Below the pieces are notes generated by a model, which had not been told where the DNA came from, did no database searches, and was given only the letters and a program-made list of their open reading frames with translations. The position numbers and the translations under genes are program-made. From Hofstenia miamia (lineage: Eukaryota > Xenacoelomorpha > Acoela), in NCBI GenBank assembly GCA_004352715.1, contig SCFE01000067.1, positions 900,285-964,284 of the forward strand: a stretch of DNA of 64,000 nucleotides, in the 5' to 3' direction. Below, in pieces: positions 12,214 through 23,245 of the stretch; positions within the stretch are counted from its first letter, which is position 1, and each line of letters opens with the position of its first letter.

Positions 12214-13213
12214 NNNNNNNNNNNNNNNNNNNNNNNNNNNNNNNNNNNNNNNNNNNNNNNNNNNNNNNNNNNNNNNNNNNNNNNNNNNNNNNNNNNNNNN
12301 NNNNNNNNNNNNNNNNNNNNNNNNNNNNNNNNNNNNNNNNNNNNNNNNNNNNNNNNNNNNNNNNNNNNNNNNNNNNNNNNNNNNNNNNNNNNNNNNNNNN
12401 NNNNNNNNNNNNNNNNNNNNNNNNNNNNNNNNNNNNNNNNNNNNNNNNNNNNNNNNNNNNNNNNNNNNNNNNNNNNNNNNNNNNNNNNNNNNNNNNNNNN
12501 NNNNNNNNNNNNNNNNNNNNNNNNNNNNNNNNNNNNNNNNNNNNNNNNNNNNNNNNNNNNNNNNNNNNNNNNNNNNNNNNNNNNNNNNNNNNNNNNNNNN
12601 NNNNNNNNNNNNNNNNNNNNNNNNNNNNNNNNNNNNNNNNNNNNNNNNNNNNNNNNNNNNNNNNNNNNNNNNNNNNNNNNNNNNNNNNNNNNNNNNNNNN
12701 NNNNNNNNNNNNNNNNNNNNNNNNNNNNNNNNNNNNNNNNNNNNNNNNNNNNNNNNNNNNNNNNNNNNNNNNNNNNNNNNNNNNNNNNNNNNNNNNNNNN
12801 NNNNNNNNNNNNNNNNNNNNNNNNNNNNNNNNNNNNNNNNNNNNNNNNNNNNNNNNNNNNNNNNNNNNNNNNNNNNNNNNNNNNNNNNNNNNNNNNNNNN
12901 NNNNNNNNNNNNNNNNNNNNNNNNNNNNNNNNNNNNNNNNNNNNNNNNNNNNNNNNNNNNNNNNNNNNNNNNNNNNNNNNNNNNNNNNNNNNNNNNNNNN
13001 NNNNNNNNNNNNNNNNNNNNNNNNNNNNNNNNNNNNNNNNNNNNNNNNNNNNNNNNNNNNNNNNNNNNNNNNNNNNNNNNNNNNNNNNNNNNNNNNNNNN
13101 NNNNNNNNNNNNNNNNNNNNNNNNNNNNNNNNNNNNNNNNNNNNNNNNNNNNNNNNNNNNNNNNNNNNNNNNNNNNNNNNNNNNNNNNNNNNNNNNNNNN
13201 NNNNNNNNNNNNN
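12214..13213. other. Assembly gap, exactly 1000 N
   Basis: Unresolved bases. The exact round length suggests a placeholder rather than a measured size. Its right edge runs into a (TA)n tract. Confidence 0.95.
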
Positions 13214-13224
13214 TATATATATAT

Positions 13225-13900
13225 TTTAGCAACGGGACCCCAAGGTTCCCAACATCTTCATCGCCGCACTTACTCCGTTGTCGCTAGGCGTCTCGGACGA
13301 CGTAAACATTATTCCCGAGCATGAATATCATGTTGCTGACGTCATGCAGAGACATTATTATTTAGTCCTTAGTTGGCAGGTTTTTGTTGCGTTATTTGCA
13401 TTTATTTTACTGTATATTGGACAACCATGTGCGCCATCATGTCAATAAAACTTTTAGTTCAGTGGAACTGGGTCGTAATTCTAACTGCTATACTTTATCA
13501 GATGATCATGAGCAGCTAAATTTGCACGGTGGGAAATTTAGCCGTAGGATGTTCTCGGCAGTCTTGTCCTTGTGTAGGCCCGTTTCTGTCCGGGATTTAT
13601 GCTGATGCAGAATCGGTCGTTAGATGTTTTTGATGACCGCTATCATGACTCGCTTCGGCAGCTATTGCCACGTGACCTCCTATGCCTCCTCTAGCAGGCC
13701 GTTGTGCAGTTCTATCAATATACACTATTTAGTCCAGATCTTTAGTATTGCGTATAACTCTTACTAACAGCTCTCTAAACTATGGTTCATGGAAATCTTT
13801 TGCCTACTCGATAGTAGATACTACGCTTTCATCAAGTTATGGCTCTATTATTTCTTATTGTTATGCTAACTCTGATTATGCTAGAATATATATACATATA
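13225..13900. repeat. GC-contrasting island, possible retroelement or LTR fragment
   Basis: Between the gap/(TA)n edge and another TA/CA-rich stretch near 13890 the composition is clearly less AT-rich than the surrounding intron. It contains a TGACGTCA-like element (GCTGACGTCATGCAG) and an AATAAA at about 13446. No coding frame longer than about 70 codons and no matching second copy were seen. A solo LTR or retroelement tail is a guess. The block is probably foreign to the intron. Confidence 0.3.
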
Positions 13901-14464
13901 CATATATTGTCACTTGCCCTTTGGAAAAATATCAATTAAGAAAATATAAACTTTTTGTGCTTTAAGCTATTACAAGAAATAAAAACTGTGCATACATCAA
14001 AGCTAACAAACTTAAACTAAATAACCTCTATGTAAATATATTTGTTGACTAGTACCATTCCACTCATTCCTCATTCAATGTCACCAGCATGCTCTTCCTA
14101 TAGTGAGGAGGTTGAGCTAAAAAGTAAAGATTTTCTAACGCCCTGTTTATTAATTCATCAACATTGACCGACTATGTTGTCATTTATAATAGGTCCATAA
14201 ACTTACATCCACTTTGGTTGGTAGATTTTGCTTTATAGCAAATAACTTCATATTTTGTGACCTAATTGGCAGAAAAATTCAATTCAATTTATTCACAAAA
14301 AATCTTTATTATTGTGAAAATTTAAATCCACTGACTACTGGAAATGAAGATTACTTTTTCAATCTTACGATTGACACCATAAACAGTTCGACCGAAGAAA
14401 AATAAGCCAAAACATTTAAAATGGCTTTTAATATAAATTCGATCGTACTTCTGGTAACTAAAAC

Positions 14465-14468
<4 letters not shown>

Positions 14469-14496
<28 letters not shown>
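14469..14496. repeat. (TA)n microsatellite
   Basis: About 28 bases of alternating TA in intron sequence. Confidence 0.9.
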
Positions 14497-15024
14497 ATCG
14501 TAATTTTTTATAATTAATTTACCGTTGCTACAAATTTAGATGCTTTTTGGTCTAATTTTCAGATTTTCTAAAACGTTTGAAGGCGAAATTGGCAGTTATT
14601 CGTCAAAACGAGATCCGGAATGTGTACACTTTTGAGAACATTTTTTATGATTGTAATTAAATTACATTTATTATATATTTGAAATAACCACACATTAGTC
14701 TTTCTTGATAATGCCCACTTCATTGCTCACCGCTTAAGATTATGAAGTTGAAAAAAATTGCTTGAGGTGCATAATGCACCGCTAACATCTTTCATCAAGT
14801 AAAGAAATTAACGACGCCTAACTATTAATAAGAAAATAATTTTATGAAGAATAGCAAGTAATATTTTCTCAAGCCAAGATTTGAGGCATTGATTATCATT
14901 TTATATTGTTTAAAGGCATCAATAATACAATGTTTTTCATTTAAAATAGGGAAATTAAATTGCAATATAAAATATCAATATCCGTACATGCTAAATCAAG
15001 CGAGAGTTCTAGTGAACACATTAC

Positions 15025-15175
15025 CTGGGTTAAAGGGCCTTGTTATGGTCTTAACTTCCGAATTCAGTGATTTTGAGAAACGAGATTCTGTAGTTGAATC
15101 GATTTCTGAGAAGTTTGTTTTGCTAACTTCCTGAACTGGAAGAGGAATACTGCTTGCTTGAGAAACTGGCTCATT
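15025..15175 (-). CDS. BNC: Basonuclin-like linker exon
   Basis: Minus-strand exon of 151 nt with AG acceptor (TGTTTTAG|AATGAG) and a strong GT donor (AACCCAG|GTAATG). It starts in phase 0, matching the end of exon 1, and ends in phase 1, matching the start of the finger exon at 9669. It encodes 50 residues starting NEPVSQASSIPLPVQEV, with many Ser/Thr and no known domain, as expected for the poorly conserved linker between the basonuclin N-terminal domain and its fingers. Assignment to the same gene rests on strand, order and phase rather than on similarity. Extra exons of symmetric phase 0 could lie between this and exon 1. Confidence 0.65.
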
Positions 15176-15277
15176 CTAAAACATTGAAAAATGAAATTAT
15201 CATCGATAAAAATGCACTATCTTAGTTACTATGGATATTTGAAAAACCATAATTCAAAATTAAATTACATTCCTTAC

Positions 15278-15282
<5 letters not shown>

Positions 15283-15308
<26 letters not shown>

Positions 15309-15309
15309 A
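15283..15309. repeat. (TA)n microsatellite
   Basis: Alternating TA run of about 27 bases. Confidence 0.9.
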
Positions 15310-17594
15310 GCTGCTTTTCTACCAAATTACACATGGTGATGCAGAAGACTTATATTGCATAATGCAAACTTTCAACTATTATCACTATATATCGAGCAAA
15401 ACACAATTTTGATATTTTCTGTAAATCAATTCTTTGCATAACCTTAATCAGTTTTTCATTTTTCAGTGAATTTAAATTGTGAACGTTTGAGTTTATTTAG
15501 TTAGTTTATTTTTATGATAGCGATAATATATAAAATTAAGTGTAGAATTATCAATCATTATGGTTAACATTTAAACGCGCTTAGCATTGAAAAATACAAA
15601 TAAACTTATTTAAAATTTTTCGACAAAATCCAAACGTTTACTCCTCTAGTAGGATATGTCAAATCTCTCAACTTACATTTGCGTTTGAATGTGTTTGCAA
15701 CCAAAAATCTTTCAAATGTATTTTGAATGTCCCTTCTAATATGAGAAAAATACAAGGGTTTAAAACTAGTTATTGTATATGAAGTTTCTTAAATTTTTAA
15801 GGGTAAATCCGACAAATTAAATTTTCTTTATGATAAACAACTTCCTATAATATTATTACTAGTTAATGCTGTAAAAACTAATACAAATTTACACAATCAA
15901 GAACAGAATAACTTAGTTTATAGCCAAAGTTAAGGAGACATTCCAAAGGGATACATTTAAGTATTATTCTAATTGCAATATTGTGCCTGCAGAAACAATA
16001 AAACATTCTGAACCTTTAGATTTTCTTAGTATTCTCTCCCAAACTAAGCAAAATATTCCCTACCTATCATATAAAGCAAAAATATTTTTTAAAATTGTGC
16101 CAGGTAAATTTACCGCCCTTTTTTGGAATTTTCAAGGTTGGTAAATAACTGGTCCCATCCGGCCAGTAGCGGATTAGGCCCTACATCTCTGAGTTAGAAT
16201 TTGTGATTTATGAGGAACCGATTTTTAGATATAATTAAAAAATTCACAATGATATGCACACGCTGGTCTCCCAATTTCTCGAATTAATTTTTAAAATTTA
16301 AATTTATTCATGCATACAACATTATTTCATGCATGTGATTGCGTCTAGACACTTATGAACTCGATATTGGGAGAGCCGACAGCGAAATTACAATGAAATG
16401 TATATCTTGAAATTCGAGACTATTCTAAACAATGTACATGAAGTCCACATTCTGCTGAACAAACTTCAAGGAAAATACACATAATTTTCATGAATATAAC
16501 ACCAGGAAATCCTTACCACCTTCTTATACTTTCATACTCCTACAACATATTAGATTTCTAAGCAGTATCAATATCGAAACAAACCGAGATTGCGAAATCA
16601 ACAACATTAGAAGTCTTTTTTGGGTAATACTAATAATATGTGATATCTTTATAATTTGTCTAGATCAGGGTTAGGGTTAGAGTTTGACCGATACACCCTT
16701 GTTATTTGTCAGAATTTCATCCATCCCCTCATTTCCAAAATTTCAATGTCCCTTGAGAGTAGCTACTATGGATTTACAATATTCGGCCCAGGGCATCTCC
16801 AGTAGAACCCTACACAATGATCATAATTCACCACCATGGAGATGAATTTCAGCTCAATAAGAAACCTTTGTTTATTCTTCAGAATAGATTTAGAATGACG
16901 ACCTATAAGTTGGTATTGCATTGATAACATTATTATTAGCTTTTCATGAGATGTATTATATTAAAATTTTGTATTCAACACTTAACTAACCATTACTTTA
17001 AGGATACAAGCGATGTTGCCCATATTTTCAATCAACTTTCTCCAAGTTATTAAGAATTTTAGAAATCTTGGATATTGAACAGGTATGGGTGAAAGCGCTC
17101 ACACGTAATGATAAAAAAATGTGTTAAAAATAATTTTTGCGCCGGAAGAATTTATTTTAGTCAAAAAGTTTGATTTATTAAAATGATTTCAAACTCCACC
17201 CAAACCCAGAGTTTAGAGAATAAGGATGTCTAAATGTCCAAGAAGCACAATTGACCTCAAATATTTCATTTTGTAGATAGACCAATCAAAACCTATTGTG
17301 AGCGCAGTCAGAGCTCGCAGGCACTGGGACAGAAGACTTCACGCAAAAGTGTGGCCCGAAGGGCGGTAAGCGGTTGGGTGTCTTGAGACTGGATTTTTTA
17401 GCAGGTAGTAAGTTAGAAGCGCTGAAAAAAACTTGGGAAGTTCAACATTGATTTTGATTAATTAAATGAAAAATTGCAAAAAATTAAAAACCTATCAATT
17501 ACTAAAATAAAGCTGGTTAGATGCATTTTCAGGGTACATATTTTCATATTTTTAACATTTCGCAGGGTTTTTGGTCGCTCAATTTAATTACAAC

Positions 17595-17632
17595 TGAGAT
17601 GACCCTGTCAGAAAATCCGACGTACGCTCCTT
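17595..17632. mobile_element. Fragment of the hAT-type MITE present intact at 53.1 kb
   Basis: CCTGTCAGAAAATCCGACGT followed by ACGCTCCTTA closely matches the right end of the 53133-53374 element (CCTGTCAGAAAATCCTGGGT then ACGCCCCTT). The left end was not found, so this is a truncated copy. Confidence 0.55.
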
Positions 17633-18839
17633 ATTGACAATGAATAAATGAAGCTGAGAAACCAATATTCAATTGCTTTGGACCAAAATTATTGCAATGG
17701 GTCTTGAATTTTTAACACATTCAAACATTTCTGGAAAGTGTAATAAAGTGACTTTCATAATAAAAGTTTCTAATAAAACAGTGCTATAATTTAAAATTCA
17801 ACTGTAAATCAGGCACTGATCTGGTATTTCATAAAAATCTGATCAAACTTTCCTATTGGCAACCGTAATCAGTTACAACTTATCCAACTTAAATAATTGC
17901 GTTTGATTTATGACAAAATTACAATGAAGTGCTTTATTATAAACAGAAGAATTATCGTAACATTGAAAAGCATTTAGAGCAAATGTTTTAGATCAATTTA
18001 ATGATTTAGAATTTAAGTTATGTAAGTATATACATACCACTAAAGAAAGAAAACACGGCCTGAAATCATACACAAATTTTTGAAAAAAACTTTTTATTAG
18101 TTTTATTTATCAAATTTATATTTTTTCAAAAAATCATTTAATAAAAAAACACTATTTAGGAAAAAAACAAACGGTTTCGGTCTTAATGAATTTCGCAAGG
18201 TACACAATCGGTTAAATCCATCATAAATAGTTTTACTTTGGGACCTTGTATTACTTTATGAAAGAAAGAAGGAAAAAAATCAACAACTACTATTCAAAAA
18301 ATTCACAGAGAAAACACATTTAGAAATATATTTGATTTAAATCAAACTCCTAATATAAACCCCTTTTACCCCGCATTAAAACCATGAAATTCTTTGTTTG
18401 GGTATTATGAAAATAATCCGAAAATACTGTTAAGCACACTTTGGGTACATCGAGACTCCAACGGATATAAAATTTTTGTAGATCTATTATAATTACAGTC
18501 ATACCCTATAGATTACTAGCTTCTGGCATGATTACCAGAAGGCACGAGACTATTTGGACTCCAAATTTTTCAATTCAGCCTAATTAAATGTGTTAATTAA
18601 GATAGAATTCTATCCCAAGGATAAACTAATGGTGGTTCTAGGCATGCTGTTTGTATCAAATACAGCAAAAAATAACAATTTTATAACAAAATATGTAAGT
18701 TGAATTAGTTATTTATGTATTAAGCACTTTTTGCTAACGTTCTGATCATTTTTATTCACATATAAATACTCTTGCAATAAAATTACTAGTGAATATTTTT
18801 ACCTATATGTATATTTATCTAAATATAATATATACTATA

Positions 18840-18840
18840 T

Positions 18841-18872
<32 letters not shown>
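18840..18872. repeat. (CA)n/(TA)n microsatellite
   Basis: A short CA run passing into an alternating TA run. Confidence 0.85.
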
Positions 18873-18873
<1 letters not shown>

Positions 18874-20397
18874 AACATATAAATATTTACATTTCATAAT
18901 ATACTGAAGTTTTCGAGATCTTTCAAAACTTATTGTATATTTAAAAGAAATTATGAAAAAACATAAAAACATGTTTTTTCTTTAATTGGGAAACCCTGAT
19001 TTTAAGGAATCAAACATTACATGTGTTACTAAGCTGCTTTAAGCATTTCAATTTTTAAATGATATGCCATCATTTGAACATGCGTCATCAGTTTTACGAC
19101 GATTTGCCAATTGTTTCCTTAAGGGACTTGTTATTAAAAAACCGACGACATTAAACGCTTCAAAGCGAATGTACATACGCCTCACTAAAAACGAAAAATG
19201 CAAGAAGATAATTAATTGCTGGTTAATTGTAGTTATGTAATCTGCTGTTTTCATGTAATTATGAATTTTTAATTGTTTATATGTGCCATATAATTTTTTG
19301 AATAAAAGTAAAGTGTCAATCAACTGTACATATATTGTATTTTATGGCAAATTTTCAAGTATATCAACATGAAATTTAGTACACTTTTCACCCTTTAAAT
19401 TTTTTTTCATGAATCGAGATTTTCCCGTCTGGCTATAGTAACTAGTACAATATATTGGAATAAATTTAGTGCAATACATTGATTGGTGAGAAATATGGTC
19501 TAAATAATATTGAAATTAGTGTTTTTGCTCCTTTGGTCGGGGCTAACGGCCTGTACCCTTAGGGTTTTTACCATGAATGATTAGTTTCATTCAAGGTGAC
19601 ATAAATTATGAGAAGTGTGATCAACATTATATACAATAAAAATTTTAAGGCCGAAAACGGTTTCAATATTTGTGGCAACTCCGTAAAAAACTAATTACAA
19701 TGTATTGCAATAATATTGGAAGATGTGTCGAATTTTTTTAGCTTAGCTTAAAAAATATAAATTTATTTGTTATGTTTGTTTAACGCCTCTTCACAAGGCA
19801 ATAAAGCAAAAGAGCAATTGTGAAGAAAACATAAATTTATTTTTACTTTTGTGATGATAATAAGTCTTAATGTAACCTGAAATTGGAGCATTCATATTTC
19901 TTACATGAAACAGTTTTAAAAAAATTAGCATAGCAGACTTCATATGTTCTGATCCTCGAAAGAAGATTAGAAATTCAAATAGACTTTACCCTACCAGTGT
20001 GAAATGTTGAATATATACAATGACGCAAAGCCTTGATCAGAAATAATTAGTAAGCAAATATTGATTTACTAATTTTCAAATTATATTCTTTTCATGAAGT
20101 TGAAATATTTTAGCATGAAATAAAAACAACCTACATACCAAAAAACTGCAGCATAATACGAGCAAATACTACTTCTAGTACTGCAAATTCTTTAAATTAT
20201 AGCATAGAATGGGTCTACATAATTCTAGAGAGCTCTATTGACATGCACATTCAGATACATGTATAACTTGAAATCAATCATGACATGAAATAAATTTAGA
20301 AACTATGAGTTATTTCCATATATAGAAACTAGAACAGTGCAGTTATAAAATAGGCATGGTGTTCATGGCACAAAATATTGCAAACTGATAATTATAT

Positions 20398-20401
<4 letters not shown>

Positions 20402-20433
<32 letters not shown>
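20402..20433. repeat. (TA)n microsatellite
   Basis: About 32 bases of alternating TA. Confidence 0.9.
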
Positions 20434-20437
<4 letters not shown>

Positions 20438-22060
20438 ATGTGAAACTGTCACAAAATCGCAGTCATTATAAACATTAATATGTTTTTTAAATATTCAAAA
20501 TACATCTAGTTGCATTATGAATCTATTACATCTTTTCTGGATACCAATTTTTGGATACTAGTGCATAGTACAAGACCATAGCAAACAAATAAAAATGTGC
20601 CAACATTTATAGAGGTAGACATCAAAATTATGGTCGTATATTTTACTCAGGAGTTATTAAGTTTTTCCTTCCTTGGCGATTCTGACCCGCCGTGCAGTCG
20701 ATGAAATTAATAGCAATTATAAATAATTATAGAAAAATCAATAACAGCATATAAAGCTATTTTTTAATACTGCAGACATACACTCCATGTCAATGTTAAT
20801 GTCAAATAAAATTAAAAAACCTGTGAATTTAAAAACCTAACTATATATTTTTCAGAATAAATGTGTTTATTTCATCACTTTAATGTTTGTGTTTATATTA
20901 AACATAACTTCAACTATCACAAAATGCATATTTTCAATAGAAGGATATGTGGAATAACTCAGAATTTTCTACTCTTTAAATTTACATGGAGGATGCTTAA
21001 GGCTTCAAACAGTGGAGCTCAAAATGTGATTCTTTCTATGAAGATAATATAAGATGTTATCTTGGCTCACTAATTTCTAGAACAAACTATAAATTGCATG
21101 AAATTGATTTACAGATAATAAACTCATACAATTAAATTAATATACTATGTTTTCACCTACTTAATTTTAATTGCAACAATCAGCCGCTAATAGTGAATAA
21201 GAAATGCAAAAAACTAAATTGATTTTTGAAAGCTAAATGAATATTTTTTCTATTCAATTTTAGATTTCAAAGCAAGTATGTTTATCGAAAATTAAAAACA
21301 ACGTCTTGATTTAAGTAAAAACTCATTAAAATATGAAAATCCTTATAACCCATTATTGACGACTTGTACACACCCGCTCAGAAACTTTCTACCCGTATCC
21401 GCGAATATAATGGAATGAAATTCCCTTGTATTAATAAACAATTTAAAATATTTCAATAAAATTCGGAATGCAATTCACATTCATTGTCTGCTAATTTTTC
21501 GACATTTATTTTTAGATTATGTTTTCGAAACCAATCATGTTTAAAATACACATATTATGCCATGGAAAGCTTACCCGTACACAACGTAATTGATAAAAAT
21601 TTTGCGTACCGGGGCGTACCTGTTGGGTAGGGCAAGTAAAACCGGGTACTCGCGGGTCGTAATTGTATCCTCACATAACTATTATACAGTAAACTGAATC
21701 CGTATAAATCATCAGGTAGAACTGTAAACCAGACAAATTCATTTTTTAAAAACTCATGTCTACAAAGCTATAGTGATATGTGTCAAAACCATAGTTGGAC
21801 GCGTGTGTAATTTTTTAGAACCGCATTGCACCGCACCAGCAGTGAGTGCGCCCGGCAACGCACCGCACCCGTTTGCCTGTTTGAAAAATTCACTCGCACC
21901 TGCAACACTCGCAATTTTCTAATATCGCCTATCATTGCAAGTAATAAAGCCAAAAACGTCAATCAGCAAATTGACTTTCTATAAATTTTGTTTAATTGAG
22001 TGAATGATGTCAAACATTATATTATATAGAATTCATATTATAATTAATAATAAAAAAAGG

Positions 22061-23047
22061 AACGCATCATTTATTTAACATGTTTCGGCATGCCAAGCCA
22101 TTTTCAGAAAGTTTCCCACAATAAAATTCAAAAAAATATTCATCAAATTGTTTTATAATATCTTCGGTAAATTTAGTTGTATTTATTTTCAAAAATTCAA
22201 AGAACTACGCACCTATTATAATGGAGAATAGATTCAATTCAGTGTTACGTGATTACTGACGCAAAATAAAATAAATGAAAAATAATGGATCGATATATGA
22301 AAATTATCAAAACTTCTCAATACAGTATTGTCTAGTTTGCCAGAAAGCCGAATAAATTGTAGTGTAGAATCAGTTTTAAAAGAATTAAATACGAAACCAG
22401 CCGATCAATATCGATTATATTCATTTGCTGTTAAACGCTTGTATACCAAAGTTCCTTTAGTTGATACTGTTGAAAATGCAATATCATTATTGAAAGAATA
22501 TAACATCAAACTATTTAGCTTAGACTACGAAACCTTGAAAACATTGATATTAATCTGCATTTTACAAGTAAATGGTGTTGCAATGGGAAATTGCCTTGGC
22601 CCAACACTAGCAAATATTTATATGTCAAAATTTGAACAAAAAATGAATATTGCCAAAATAATGAGTAAATTTCATTACTATGCTCGATGTGTTGATGATA
22701 TACTAGTTATATCAGATATAATGTTAAAGATACCTTCTTCCTTGAATTCTTTAGATTCTGCAATTCCATTTTCCATTGAAAAAGAAAACAACAAAAGATC
22801 ACAATTTCTGAATAGTAACATTGAAAAAATAAAAAACAAATTTATGTCATCATACTACAAAAACAAACGGATACAAATTTAGGAATTAACTCAAACGTAC
22901 CTTTTGCATACAAGAAATGCATGATCAAAGGTCTGATACATCGACATTTCATGATTAATCAAAATTACGAAGAACTTCAATTTTATAGTGGGAGACTTTT
23001 TGACAATGGCGGTGGCATGAAGAAACATGTTAAATAAATGATGCGTT
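22061..23047 (+). mobile_element. Degenerate Penelope-like retroelement bounded by 35-bp inverted repeats
   Basis: The reverse transcriptase at 22328-22882 and its decayed continuation to about 23020 are enclosed by inverted copies at 22061-22095 and 23013-23047. These agree at 33 of 35 bases (right copy TGGCATGAAGAAACATGTTA...). Penelope-like elements are known for unusual terminal arrangements, including partial inverted copies, and for hammerhead-ribozyme motifs with a GAAAC core. On the minus strand of the left arm, CTGAAAATGGCTTGGCATGC then CGAAAC could be a decayed hammerhead core. The GIY-YIG endonuclease expected after the RT is not visible. Confidence 0.75.
22328..22882 (+). pseudogene. 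Penelope-like reverse transcriptase fragment
   Basis: This encodes part of a Penelope-type reverse transcriptase, which copies the element's RNA into DNA at the target. RT signatures in order: SFAVKRLYTKVPLVDTVENA (first aspartate block, with A in place of the expected D), NGVAMGNCLGPTLANIYMS (the block around the GxxxGPxxAN motif) and YARCVDDILVIS with the catalytic DD. IPFSIEKENNKRSQFLNSNI matches the following conserved stretch, where FLD is usual. The frame stops at 22882, but downstream bases in another frame continue as NSNVPFAYKKCMIKGLIHRH, typical of the family. The frame is 184 codons against roughly 700-900 residues for full elements. The first ATG is not a natural start. Confidence 0.85.
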
Positions 23048-23245
23048 TCTTTTTTAAATTCATTCATAAACTCAAAAATTTTGAATTATAATTAATATTG
23101 TATTAGTTTAGTATTCCACATATAACAAAATAAAAATGCCTGCCCACACCGCGCGGCAACCCGCATGGCATTTGAAACTCAGTACCCGCACTGCAACGCA
23201 CCAGCAATGTATGCGGGTAAAAGCGCAACACGCGTCCATCTGGTC

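Larger units (their letters stand above)
9670..15024 (-). other. Basonuclin intron with mariner remnant and 1000-N gap
   Basis: Phase-1 intron of about 5.4 kb between CCCAG|GTAATG and CCTTTAG|TTCC. It contains a mariner pseudogene, (TA)n tracts, a gap of exactly 1000 Ns at 12214-13213 (a round figure, so its true size is unknown) and a less AT-rich island at about 13225-13900. An exon could be hidden in the gap, but the flanking phases do not require one. Confidence 0.6.
21793..23245. mobile_element. CCGCACC-rich element ends flanking the Penelope-like remnant
   Basis: Two GC-rich patches, 21793-21905 and about 23140-23245, stand out in AT-rich DNA. Their outer tips are inverted copies of TGGACGCGTGT. 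Inside, both contain direct copies of a sequence like CCGCACTGCAACGCACCAGC. They plausibly belong to one DNA element (possibly hAT-like) into which the Penelope-like element inserted. No exact target duplication was found, so the outer borders are tentative. Confidence 0.45.

Noticed and set aside
12174-13287. Very long open frames in the gap
   Set aside because: They consist of unknown bases between short flanks and carry no information. The same applies to the frames across 39163-40162.
16665-16685. Telomere-like TTAGGG repeats (GGGTTAGGGTTAG)
   Set aside because: Only two units occur, without further repeats. Chance is sufficient.
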